Shown piece after piece: positions 36,831-64,000 of a stretch of DNA of 64,000 bases (positions within the stretch are counted from its first letter, which is position 1; the number at the start of each line of letters is the position of its first letter). The translations under genes were made by a program, and so were the position numbers. Origin of the DNA: Marisa cornuarietis (Eukaryota > Mollusca > Gastropoda > Architaenioglossa > Ampullariidae); assembly GCA_004794655.1 (NCBI GenBank), contig SMMW01000056.1, forward strand, positions 1,892,001-1,956,000, read 5' to 3'. Under the pieces are notes generated by a model. The model did no database searches, was not told where the DNA came from, and saw only the letters and a list, made by a program, of their open reading frames with translations.

Positions 36831-36838
36831 CTTTTATA
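36831..36838 (-). promoter_or_regulatory. Candidate TATA box of cadherin B
   Basis: On the minus strand the sequence reads ACTATAAAAGG about 495 bases upstream of the start codon. The equivalent position in the decayed duplicate near 62245-62252 also reads TATAAAAT, and the adjoining block (ATCTCACC side) aligns in both copies. Conservation in a copy whose exon 1 is dead supports shared ancestry of the promoter, though not present-day use. Transcription would be expected to begin roughly 30 bases downstream, near 36805, giving a 5' UTR of about 470 bases, possibly with an upstream intron. Confidence 0.5.
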
Positions 36839-37039
36839 GTGGACACAATCGTGTGGACAGGAGACAGAGACACACCGCTCATTGCCACCAAAGGATCCTC
36901 ACCTGGCGGAGAGTAGTGTGGGAGGGGGAGCGGGGGTGAGTCCAGCGTGGGAGACAGGACCCTGGAAGATTTTGATGGAGGGATGAAACGTGTTGTCACT
37001 TTAAATAACAAACTGTTTATGGATGATGCGGGAGAAGGG

Positions 37040-37044
<5 letters not shown>

Positions 37045-37096
<52 letters not shown>
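37045..37096. repeat. (CA)n microsatellite upstream of cadherin B
   Basis: About 26 units, roughly 200 bases upstream of the candidate TATA box. Confidence 0.95.
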
Positions 37097-37097
<1 letters not shown>

Positions 37098-38219
37098 GAC
37101 GGCACAGGGGGATATCGGGAGGGAGGGCTTTGGTGGCGTCGCTATTCTTCTGAGGAAAACTTTCCGTTGTGGCAAAAAAGATCTTGGTAAAAAATACAAT
37201 AATAATATTATTATTGAGTTGTGAAGAAACGCCCTGCCTAGAACTAAGCACAGAGAGTTAATCTTCGTTATCGTCGCCGTTATCATCATCTTGATGAAAC
37301 TACTAATGCTTTCTTCTGTTTCTCTCATCTCTCTTGTCTTCCTTTAGTTCGTTATTCGGTTTCTTATGTTTTAATCTTGTTTTTGCTCTTATTCTCTTCT
37401 TCCTTTTCCTTTTTTGTTGTTGTCTTGCTGGATACGGTACTCTTAGTGTTCACAAACCTTTCTTTTCTTTTCCCCTGGATAGCACATCGCCACTGTCCTC
37501 TATCATCTCAACTCCGATTACTTTGCTATAGAGACCGGTCTCCAGGGTCATGTTCTTGTTAGTTCGGGTCAAGGTCTTTAGCAGTGAAGATGTTTTGAAG
37601 TGATTAGCACAGCACTCAAGTGTACAGATCTTCTCTGCAAAGTTTGCTGATTAACAAAATGAAGGCTAGCAGCAAGCACTAAATATTTGTGTGACACTGA
37701 GCTCAATTATTTTGTGAGCTGTCAACAAATTTATTTTTCGTCTGCTTGTCTAGGAGAGAGTTGAGGAGAAGAAAAGTAGAATGCAGAAACAGAGACGCTA
37801 GAAGAAATTCATTCATTCATTCATTCATTCCATTAAAAAGCTTACTAAAGTCAGGAAGGATATTACCCCTGAATGGGTTAGGGTTAGTTCATTTAGTTCC
37901 AAAATTCTGACATTCAAAACTAAAACTATCCCCCTTTATTTTTACTCAGGTTGCACCTTCTAGCACCTAAGAACTCGTTTACAGTCTTATTAATACAACG
38001 AGACGCAGAAAAGCTGACAAAAAGGGTTTTTACGAGCATGGGAAGCAACTGTGTGGTGCGTCTTTAGCGCCTAGCTCTACAGAGTTAACTCCCCTAGTTT
38101 AACGTTAGCGTTGCTTCTAGTTTGACCGAGTACTTTTGTTTGTATTCACAAAGTCTGACTCCTGTCTTAGACAGCGAACTGGTTGGTTAGTCAGTTGCTA
38201 TATATCTCGTTTTTCAGCT

Positions 38220-38465
38220 TGTGTAAAGTACACTTTACACACCAACCTCTTTAAAAGGTCTGTCTACACGCCTAGCTGTTGTCTGCCTTAGCTCGATCCT
38301 GTCTACACCCCTGTCTATTAGCACCTCTGGGTGTCTATAATGCTCTGTCTACACTTCTGACGGTCTAGTTGCCTCCCTGCTTACACACCTGAGTGTCTAC
38401 CCTCTTGCCGAACTAAATACCTGTCTACACGGTTGTGTGATTGACTGGCTGCCTGTATTCTAACT
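38220..38465. repeat. Degenerate CTGTCTACAC-type minisatellite
   Basis: The motif CTGTCTACAC and variants ('gtctacc', 'gcttacacacctg') recur about eight times at irregular spacing of 25-35 bases. Confidence 0.5.
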
Positions 38466-39244
38466 ACTCTCCCACTCTAGACCTCAGCACGAGAAAAACC
38501 AACAAACAGTCCTTGCAGTTCGACAAATTCCCTAAAGTAGAAAACCATATCTTTTAAAGCTTTGTACGAGTACTGCAATGTTTCCTGTGCAATTCTAAAA
38601 ATAACATACTTAGCGCCTTACATATCGAAGAGCAAGAAAATATATAAATGCTTTATATAGCTGTTTTCGGTATTTAGCATTTTAGTCTGTTTCGAACATC
38701 ATCTACATACAAATAATCAGAAAGACCCAGCCACTCCCCAAGTAAATCACTCGTTAAAACATTTTGCTCAGATACTTCCTTCGCTAATTGATTACGTGTC
38801 CTGTAACCGACCTCATTGTCTGGGAAAAATAATCAACAACAGCACAGGAAATATTATTCTTTCTACAAATGTCACAAGTTCGTCTAAAGTAAAAAAAACA
38901 ACAAACAAACAAACAAACAAACAAACAAACAAAAACCTGCTATGCGTGTTAAGCAGACTTTTGGTTTTGCATTCTTATTCTATTTCTTTTCTCTCCGCTC
39001 GGATTTTAAAAAAGTTTAATTCTCACGAAATTTTTTAAACGAATCCAAATCATGCTTTCGTAAGATTAAAGGATAATTATTGGTCCTAACTTGTTAATAA
39101 TCTATAAATAAATGTCGAACTGAGGAAAAACTTAAGGGGTTTTCGGCATAAAAAAAAGAAAGAAAGAAAGAAAGAAAGACTGCTGTCTCGACTAATGTAC
39201 ATTTGCAACATAAATTTCAGCTACATTTATATTCATAATGAAAA

Positions 39245-39905
39245 GGCTTGAAAAACCTACTTCACCAAAAATGATTTAGCTGAATGAAGTCTTATAATTT
39301 AAAAAAAGGTAAGGTAAAAAAAAGGGTTATGTCATCCCATAACCTTTTCAGGTTGTTGGGGAGTGAGGTGTTAGAGACCCCACTTTTCTCGGGGCCAGCT
39401 TTTACATGAGGGTGGTGCCAATCTCCTCTCCCTCGCTGCCTTACCTTCCCCAACCCTCTATGGAGCCAGGTACCCATTCCTGTCAGCTGGGTTGACTGGG
39501 GGAAGTATGCTGCGCTTATCGGGAATTGAACCAGCGCGCTCTCGGTTCGGACGCCAGCGCTTTAACCACTCGGCCATCCGCTTCTAGTTTATGTTGCCGA
39601 GATGTAAGACACTCTTCATCAAATTGACTCAACTGAATAAAGGCTTCTGTTTTCTGTCCTTTGATTTAAAACATCCTTTATAAAAACGGCAAATCAAATC
39701 TTTGCTTTCTGTTCCGAGATGTAAAATATATTTCATCAAATTGGCTTAACTGAATCAAGTTTTCTAATTTTTGTTCCAAGATGTAAAACATACTTCATCA
39801 GACAGGCTTCACTGAATAACATCTGATATCTGCTTGGAAATGTAAAACATACTTCATCAGAACCACAAGTTAGCTTCCAGGTCTTTACAGAGAGGTTGCA
39901 CTTTA
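39245..39905. repeat. Degenerate tandem array (about 65-bp unit) split by a SINE
   Basis: The core 'gatgtaaaacatacttcatc' plus 'ggcttcactgaata' recurs at least four times between 39595 and 39905. A related piece lies left of the SINE at 39303-39592. Confidence 0.6.
39303..39592 (-). mobile_element. tRNA-derived SINE (family 2), intact copy
   Basis: On the minus strand it starts with AGAAGCGGATGGCCGAGTGG, a tRNA-like 5' end with a box A, followed by box-B-like GGTTCAATTCCC, and ends in a pyrimidine/A-rich tail. It matches the split copy at 56009-59445 across its whole length. It sits inside a degenerate tandem array (39245-39905), with similar repeat units on either side. Confidence 0.85.
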
Positions 39906-41209
39906 GCCAAGAAATCCCTAATTTAGTTTTTGACATGTAAAAACTTTCCTGGCTAGTTTTAAAGGGGTTTAGAAAATAATTATGTTATGTAGGCTATCGT
40001 CTAACAAATACTGGTATTACTGAGGTGGATATTTCCTTCAATGTTTCTAAGTAACAAGTATACTAGAAAATGCAAGCAAGGTGGAGGAGAGCGCGCAAGC
40101 ACACACACACACACACACACACGCACAGACTGTAAGACTGATAGACGATCCAACGCATTCACACAGGAACACATGGACACATGGTTACATCCGAGCTCAT
40201 CCTCTCAATAAGGCAAGGCTCTGATGGCAGACAGAAAAACGTATCTTTTAAAGCATTTTCTTATTTATTTTTATGATTATGCATACCACAGCCCTGCAAT
40301 GTGAAATAATAATAATAATTGTTGTTATTAGGAGGAACTTAATCTGGTTTGATGCATAGATTTTGGTCAGGACAAATGTGTCTGCACCCTACGTACTGTG
40401 TAGTTTCCACACCCAGCAAAAATCTATATTTTGCCATCGCCATCAATCGTCTTCACCACCACCACCACCGCTCACCCCCCCCCCCCACACACACACACCA
40501 CACCACACCCATCATCCACCCAATGTTTTGTTATCGTGGTTAGCCACGCGTACCCGGCTATTGCCAGCTTCAAAGGGGTCGGCTTTCCACTACCTTCCCG
40601 AAGATACGGTATTTGATTAATTGATCAAACCCCTGGTAGGCGTTGATAACGGCTTAACTTACTACTGTCTAGCTGCGTTACCTGCACGCGCAGGTGAGAC
40701 ATTCCTGAGGACGAGGGCCGGTATAGTAGTGGCCTGTCCCAGATCAATAGAAGGCCGACTGTAGGAGCAGTGCTGATGGTATGTTGACAAAGTGGGTTCT
40801 GAGCAAACTGGAGACTGGCAGTAGGCAGACCAGCGCCCTTGCTGCTGATTCTACTTAAAAAAAAATGATCTCGACTTTGAGCATCACGTGAGACTGCAAA
40901 CAGCATCCCACACTGTAGACTCACCATAAACTCACCGAGCATCCGAAACTGGGATTTTCACAAATGTGATCTCACACTTGAAGAGAGTGTAAAGCTTTGA
41001 CAAATGGTTGTTTTCTACAAAAGTTTACACCTGTCAATGAGGCGGAAGCGGTACTGTTGTGAGACCATCAGCAGCAGAGAGCAGCACAACATGTCATGAC
41101 AACAAGGCTCTCCGGCAAGAAGCCTTTCGTGTGGCAGGATATTCAAGGTGTCTGCAGCCACATGCATGTATGTACAAGACCACCATTACACATTTTCTGT
41201 GTAGGTTTT

Positions 41210-42640
41210 TATCTGTAGTGTAATTCACTACAATTATGGATCATATAGCAACCATGAGATAATGATATCACCCGCGTGCAGTATACTATAGTTATGTAAG
41301 CGTACTAGTGAAGTGTATCATATTTATGTACAACAGTAAGGCCGGAGTGTCACTTAGTGTAGTGTAGTACAATTACTTATAACAGCGCCATGCTATAGGA
41401 GTGTCAGTGTAGTGTACTATGATTATATATAACAGTACCCTGATATTAGAGTGTCAGTGTAGTGTACAATAATTACATATCACAGTACTGTGATATCACG
41501 ATATTAGGGTGTTGGTGTAGTGTACTATAATTAAATATAACAGTACCCTAATATAAGGGCGTCAGTGTAGTGTACTATAATTACATATAACAGTACGCTG
41601 ATATAAGGGCGTTGGTGTAGTGTACTATAATTACATATCACAGTACTATGATATCGTGATATCACTTATTATAGTATACTATAATTACATAAAACAGTGC
41701 TATGATATCGTGATATCGCTTAGTATAGTGTACTATAATTACATATCGCAGTACTATGATATCGTGATATCGCTTAGTATAGTGTACTATAATTACATAT
41801 CGCAGTACTATGATATCGTGATATCACTTAGAGTGGTGTTCTATAACTACATATAACAGTACTACGATATAGAGATATCACTTAGTATAGTGTACTATAA
41901 TTACATATCGCAGTACTATGATATCGTGATATCACTTAGTATAGTATACTATAATTACATAAAACAGTGCTATGATATCGTGATATCGCTTAGTATAGTG
42001 TACTATAATTACATATCGCAGTACTATGATATCGTGATATCGCTTAGTATAATGTACTATAATTACATATCGCAGTACTATGATATCGTGATATCACTTA
42101 GAGTGGTGTTCTATAACTACATATAACAGTGCTACGATATAGAGATATCACTTAGTATAGTGTACTATAATTACATATCACAGTACTATGATATCGTGAT
42201 ATCGCTTAGTATAGTGTACTATAATTACATATCGCAGTACTATGATATCGTGATATCACTGAGTGTGGTGTTCTATAACTACATATAACAGTGCTACGAT
42301 ATAGAGATATCACTTAGCATAGTGTACTATAATTACATATCACAGTACTATGATATCGTGATATCGCTTAGCATAGTGTACTATAATTACATATTCCAGT
42401 ACTATGATATCATGATATCGCTTAGTATAGTGTACTATAATTACATATCACAGTACTATGATATCGTGATATCGCTTAGTATAGTGTACTATAATTACAT
42501 ATCACAGTACTATGATATCGTGATAGTGTATTATAATTACATATCACAGTATTATGATATCGTGATATCGCTTAGTATAGTGTACTATAATTACATATTA
42601 CAGTACTATGATATCGTGATATCACTTACCATAAACTACC
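41210..42640. repeat. 54-bp minisatellite with 270-bp higher-order repeat
   Basis: The unit contains TACTATAATTACATATC and GATATCGTGATATC and is 54 bases, so all frames stay open and spurious ORFs appear. About 19 good units (41600-42640) follow degenerate ones (41210-41600). A block of five variant units starting at 41620 is repeated almost exactly at 41890, giving a 270-bp higher-order period. A shortened three-unit version follows at about 42160. Confidence 0.92.
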
Positions 42641-42925
42641 ATGAAAGAGGTTGGTTAGATAATAAAATAGGATAAAGTAGCAAAACACAGTAGTAATGTA
42701 GTGACATAGTTACACTGAGACGATGTTTACATGTTAATTCATCTTCCTTTTTGTCATCGTGATGTGCTCACTGTATATCACTTTAATAGATGTTGACAGC
42801 TGTATCTTGTTGTGATTCTATATATCAAACTGTTAATACGATTATTCTGTGCATTGTGGTTAACAATTCATAAAATAAAAGTATAACTGTTTACAAGAAA
42901 CTATTTTACAAGAAACTATTTGCCA

Positions 42926-43283
<358 letters not shown>

Positions 43284-44859
43284 GTGAACTGCAGTATTCT
43301 GAAATTTCCGAATGTTTTCCATTCAATTAAACTGTTCCTGAAAGTGAGAGTAATTGGTTTACAATGATCAACATCGACAATGCCGTTGCTTGGTAACTGG
43401 CTATCAACAGGGACTGACGGGCTGTTCCATTAAAGGTTTAATTCCTGACTTTTTGCAGGTTAATGAAAGTAACAGTCATAAAGGGAGCGAAAGTTGTCAC
43501 GCAGCAGCTTTGCTATTAATCCTGTCACTACCTGGACGGGTCAGATTTGTGAAGATTTACTGGGATTTACAGCCTCTCTCCTGTGCTTTGTGTGAGGGGA
43601 TGGGGAGGGGCAGACATCAAACACTGGCGATAACGGGATTGTTGCCTTTTCTTCCTTGCTTTATTTACAAGTCCGCACGCCTAGAGGTCTTTGAATACAA
43701 CAAGCCCTTTGATCAGATCGTTGACTGCCATGTTTGCTTTTATAGCGAATAAACGTCCATCTTGTCTGTGAAGTCAATAAATACAAGCCTCGGTCATTGG
43801 CATGCGATCAACACACATTTCAATGCATTAGATGAATGCTTTTAAAAATATTCTGTGCACTACGGTGTCATATCGAGCAGAAGGGACACTAATGTTGTAG
43901 AATGTAAGAAGATCAGCTTTCAAAGCTTAAAATGTCCTTTCAGAATGTTCGACAAAGGTTGCATGCGAAAATGAGTAAATCTTTTCTACACTTTTGGTGT
44001 GTCCGTCTGTACAAAAGTCCATCTGTCTGTCCTGCTTGCTTGTCCATTGGTATGTCTGGTATAGACTGTTCCACTGGTCTGTATAGTCTCAATGATCTTT
44101 TCTCCACTTCTTATTTTTAGCTCGTTTTCATCCCGCCGACAAACACAAGAGAAGTCTACAATAAATGCACGTACACACAGAAGAAAAAAAAGGGGAAGGG
44201 GAGCGAAATGTTTCTTCTCAGGTGCCATAGTTAAAAGCGAGAGATCGATTTGTCAATCAGAACTGTGGAAAATGCAAAGCCGCATCAAGATAGAGTGTTC
44301 TCAAAATTTCCTTTTTCTCATTAGAAAGTGAAACTGAGCTCATGTTGACAGACAAACAACTATGGCCGGTCTAACGGACCTCACCCAGCAGTGCAGCTGG
44401 CCCAACTGTAATCATGGATGGTGTGAGCAGCGCTCTTAACTGGCTGTAATCTTGACATGTTTAAGTATCTTGTAGAGAGGAGATAAAGACCTCGCAGCAG
44501 CCTACCTTGAGACATTGTTTAAATGTTTATTTTATTTTAAACTTCTATCTCTCTATCGTAACTATCCAATGAGTCCATTGTTGGTTCTGTGAGCAAAATA
44601 TTATTGTAACCGGTACGTCAACGACCTGCTTGATTTGCCCGGAGGTAATTTGAGTTCCCTCATATTTCAGCAAGTCTCGTGATGACACGTAATCTCTAAA
44701 CAGTTTACTATACCAATGCTAGAAATTATTAGACTGACTGCTGCATAATGTCTTGCTAACGTCCCCTGTGACTCTTTGTCTGTCTCTTGTTTTGCATAAT
44801 TGGATTGATCATCCGCAGGTGCGTGAAGAGAAGTCAGTCTTCAAATAACCACGGCAACC

Positions 44860-60715
<15,856 letters not shown>

Positions 60716-60991
60716 ACATGATGCACAGTTGCCCATACATTCACCGTCAAGAAGTTGGATCTTTTGGTGAAGATGGAACATCCAGGAGTCAGACATTTAG
60801 AGGGACCCGTTATTCGTCACTACACATAGCTGGGCTCGTGTCGGCCCTTAAGTAACAACGATCATTTATCAAAGATGCATTTTTGCAATGGGATAAATTT
60901 GCTGTATAATAACAAACATATCATATGTGTAAGCTATATGACATTACTTATGAAACTCTAGTTGTATTTCATACTTAAATACGAAATGTGT

Positions 60992-60997
60992 AATAAA
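60992..60997 (+). promoter_or_regulatory. Possible polyadenylation signal of the receptor gene
   Basis: An AATAAA hexamer lies 277 bases after the stop codon, just before a TA/TG microsatellite. A second AATAAA-type site occurs near 61160. The position suits a short 3' UTR, but a bare hexamer in AT-rich DNA is weak evidence. Confidence 0.35.
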
Positions 60998-61018
60998 TTG
61001 TGAATACTCGCACGCGTG

Positions 61019-61043
61019 TATATATATATATATATATGTGTGT

Positions 61044-61083
<40 letters not shown>
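61019..61083. repeat. (TA)n/(TG)n microsatellite
   Basis: It lies in the 3' flank of the receptor, just beyond a possible polyadenylation signal. Confidence 0.95.
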
Positions 61084-61086
<3 letters not shown>

Positions 61087-61189
61087 ATGCGTGTGTTTGT
61101 AGAAGAGTGTATGTACGATTGTGCGGTATTTGAATGATATACCACACAGCACATCAATAATAAATCAATCAATGAGATGTATAAATATA

Positions 61190-62270
61190 ATTTTCATAAA
61201 TTACATGCATGATTGAATTTGTAGATGGCAGTGAAGGAACGCCTCCTTCCGCCATCATTTTTTTCTTTCTTTTGTGGGGACAAAGTCCATTCTTAACGGC
61301 TCAAGTGAGCTCGAGGGTCAAGGAAGGGGTCATCATTTCATTCCATGTGATGTACTGAGTTTGTTTTTCAGTCAACTGATAACTGACTTACCAAGCTACA
61401 CTTTAGTGCAATGAAATAAATAATTCTTTAAACTATGATAGTCTCAATTTTCCATGTTTCAGTCTATTAATTCTCTAGTTCCTCACATTCAGAACCTGTC
61501 TGGAGTGTCATTGTAATTTCCTGACGGAAAAATGAAACAAAGTGTCACTAGAAGAGAATAGTGCATGGAGGCGACTGGAGGAGAGGGGGAAAATGTACAG
61601 GTTAATGCCAAATAACATTTATCAGTTCATCTTTGATCTCTTCAAAAACTTTGTTTTCTCACAATCCTTTTATCTGAATAAACGAAATTCATTAGCTTAC
61701 CCTAAGGTGCACAGGAAAAGAAAGTACAGAAGCCTCCAGAAGGAGGAAAGAACTTTGCGTGACACGGGACAGGATCTTCAGAGTTCATTTTATTTTATTT
61801 TATTTTATTTTGCAGTTCCTCCACTTGTGTCCTGTCACACTGGCCTATAATATTTACTCAAGCAGCTACGTGGAAATTAAAGCAATTATACCCTCTACAT
61901 AAGTAGCAGCTTTTATATCTGCAAACCATTTTAACATGTTCCTTTATTCCATTTGTGCATTAGTGTCTAAACTTTTAGCTCGAAATCTTGACCACAAAAC
62001 TGTCAGATGAGGTCTTGATGCAAGTTAAGTGTATTGGCGGTGAATCGGAAAATTGCTTGCCTGAAACTGCAGCATTGAATTTCATGAAATGAAGATTTCA
62101 TTTCCCTACTATTTTGCTGACCACTTTGACTGTTAACGTGTGAATTCATTTTAAAACACATTTAACTGTTATGTCATTCGCAAAATGTGACTAAGGGTGA
62201 GATGAAACCATAGAAACAAAGTTCGCAATTGCCAAGCCACTTTCATTTTATAGTTAACAGAATTAAATAG
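61190..62270 (-). pseudogene. Decayed duplicate of cadherin B promoter, exon 1 and part of intron 1
   Basis: About 1.1 kb aligns collinearly, in the same orientation, with 35510-36870. Shared blocks include the intron 1 stretch around 'cggctcaagtga', 'gaaacaaagtgtcac', 'tcagttcatctttgatctct', the splice-donor area, the 5' UTR ('cactggcctat', 'gtgaatcggaaaattgc') and the TATA region. The exon 1 equivalent (about 61701-61765) has lost the ATG and its neighbours. The codon matching AAA at residue 23 is TAG, just before the preserved GTAAG donor. No further cadherin exons are visible on the minus strand between here and the receptor gene, so this is an isolated dead fragment. The parent carries a GAT-repeat element (about 35946-36110) that is absent here. 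Confidence 0.85.
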
Positions 62271-63601
62271 TGTGTTTAAAAACATGCACATAGATTTGTC
62301 ATTATAGATTTCTATAAGTTTGTTTTTTTCAAAATCCACTCAAAGAACAGGAAAATAAATAAATACGAGAGAAAAGGTAAACGACACAGTCCCTGATAAC
62401 TCGCCCACGAAGCTCAAAGTTCTTTGGTCTCTTGCAGGGTGGAGATGTATTAAAACTTAAGTACAATGGAGATCGCACCTACTCTTCTGATGCCGAAAAG
62501 GGAACTTTGTTTATGTAATTGTCCATCCATCGTATGTGGAGTCCACTTACAGCATCTGTCTTACTGTAAGAAATGTCGGGACCCGACTCATGTGAAGACT
62601 GGAATCGAACACATTGCAATTTTTTTATAAAGTTTCTGTTCACTAGAGTAGGCAGCACGGTTCCTTAAATCACTTATCACGAAGCTTCCATTTGTTCAAA
62701 TGTAGAGCTTATTTGTTATTCTTGTTTTGAGTATTCTGCTATTGTAATCCTAGCTTTCATTTGCCTGTCTCCATGCTTCGTAGATTGCTTTGCGAAATTA
62801 AGTGGCTGTATATGATTGTTTTTAAATATTGCAATCTTCAGTTTCACTGGTTGATGATATTACTTTTTGTTAAAAAAACAGTAAAACTGTTTGTAACAAT
62901 AACACATCAATCTATTTAAAGATTGTCAATACTACTATTTTGTGTTTATATGTTTGCGTGTGTGTCTGAGGCACGGTGTGTCTGTGTGTATGTGTGCGAG
63001 GGCTGCATCCAACACATATGAGAGAAAAATTCTCCACTCCACATGCAGTACTCATCAAAGTTCCCGAAACTAACACATCATTACATTTTTTTCTCCCGGC
63101 TGCGAATTTCCGGCAGCATGCAGACTGGTGGTGCAGATGTCCGCAAGACTGTTACTGTTCAGTGATAATGCGACCATCATGAACACACGTCTGCAGCTCA
63201 CAGATCGATGTCTTTCTTGACAATGATTTTTGTTCTCCGTGTATTTGAATTTGTCAATGACACATCTCTTAAAGCACCAGTAGGATGCAATTTTTTTTCT
63301 AATGGATTGGTAAAACTCACAGCGAGTAGTTATTTCCCCAAATCTGGGTGAAAATACTTCAACAAACACACAAGGAGGTCAAAATCTTTACCTCATGATA
63401 TGTCTATTTAACATGTCTTTACAATCCGGGTATTCACGTGTTATCGACCTCTTTCTGTGCATGGTGATGTTTGTAAGCCTGAATCTCGACAGTGGATTAT
63501 TTAACTAGCGTTAAGGAAACAGTATCTTGCACTTAGTTGTACTCAGTCATTATAAAAATTGGACTTGATTAGTCCTTAACAGACTCTAACAGACTCTAAG
63601 A

Positions 63602-63852
63602 GAGGGGCAGTGTAACCTGGTGGTTAGTGCGCTCGAATGCGGAGACTAATGTAGCTGGTTCGATGCCTGCTCGGACCTGTGGTTGAGAAACTCAGCAACT
63701 GGTCTGCTAGAATAGATATCTGATTTATCAGAGAAGGTAATGACGGCGGAAGGAGAGGGCTGAGCTGCACTTACGACGTCGCACCCTAGACACGATTGAC
63801 CCCTTTCATTACCCTACTGATTAAAGCCTATGACACCCTTTACCTTTTAATT
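63602..63852 (+). mobile_element. tRNA-derived SINE (family 3)
   Basis: It starts GGGGCAGTGTAACCTGGTGG with a box-A-like TGGTTAGTGCG and box-B-like GGTTCGATGCCTGC, then 'gagaaggtaatgacggcgga', and ends with 'cacccttta'. A diverged relative lies at 55343-55560. Confidence 0.7.
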
Positions 63853-64000
63853 TATGTGTAACATTTCGTGACTCAAACTGTTAGTATGCAGGTTATCAGT
63901 TGAGGGGTAAGCAGAAGTTATTTTTATTGTGTTAGATCTGTGGCCTCAGTGTTATGGAAGTCACGTGACTGTGACTCAACCTACCCCATATCCAATCACA

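Larger units (their letters stand above)
60716..64000. other. 3' flank of the receptor gene
   Basis: It contains a possible polyadenylation signal, a TA/TG repeat, the dead cadherin fragment (61190-62270) and SINE family 3. From 62270 to 63600 I see no feature apart from a short TG-rich patch near 62950-63000. Confidence 0.65.

Noticed and set aside
41620..42675. Three long open frames with repeated YYNYISQYYDIVIS units
   Set aside because: The 54-bp minisatellite has a period divisible by three, so frames stay open by construction. There is no signal, start context or splice evidence.
43354..43752. 132-codon plus-strand frame upstream of the receptor
   Set aside because: No recognisable domain or signal. 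It lies next to the TATC tract and ends without supporting features. Chance cannot be excluded but is the simpler reading.
61690..61770. Functional first exon of a third cadherin gene
   Set aside because: The start codon is missing, a TAG lies in frame before the donor, and no downstream cadherin exons are visible on that strand.

Overview
This is eukaryotic DNA from an animal. Genes are split by many introns with canonical splice sites, simple repeats are abundant, and tRNA-derived SINEs and an RTE-type LINE are present. The two gene families are metazoan: a cadherin and an ionotropic glutamate receptor. A mollusc, probably a gastropod, is the most likely source, judged from repeat style, AT-rich base composition and gene divergence. 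That is inference, not proof.

Layout. (1) 275-10399, minus strand: the first eight coding exons of a compact cadherin-like membrane protein (cadherin A); its 3' end lies left of the window. (2) 10400-23808: intergenic, with a tRNA-SINE, a degraded 3' end of an RTE LINE, microsatellites and repeat remnants. (3) 23809-36335, minus strand: a complete 11-exon gene (cadherin B, 586 aa) with signal peptide, three cadherin-like repeats, one membrane span and a Ser-rich cytoplasmic tail. A and B share exon order, intron phases and several exact exon lengths, so they are tandem duplicates. (4) 36336-44859: intergenic space between divergently oriented genes, holding a 54-bp minisatellite with a 270-bp higher-order repeat and a very long TATC tract. 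(5) 44860-60715, plus strand: a complete 14-exon ionotropic glutamate receptor (842 aa) whose exon phases all match. Its intron 12 contains a 3.15-kb RTE LINE inserted, with an 11-bp target duplication, into an older tRNA-SINE. (6) 60716-64000: 3' flank with a decayed copy of the cadherin B promoter, first exon and first intron, lacking the start codon and carrying an in-frame stop, plus another SINE.

The cadherins should be single-pass cell-surface adhesion or recognition proteins. The receptor should be a tetrameric ligand-gated cation channel. Nothing in the sequence shows that they act together. The points most worth following are the glutamate at the channel Q/R/N site, the tandem cadherin family with its dead third copy, the LINE-in-SINE nesting, and a LINE tail that supplies the splice-acceptor pyrimidine tract of receptor exon 3. 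All exon models were made by eye from reading frame, splice signals and comparison between paralogues; no transcript evidence was available.
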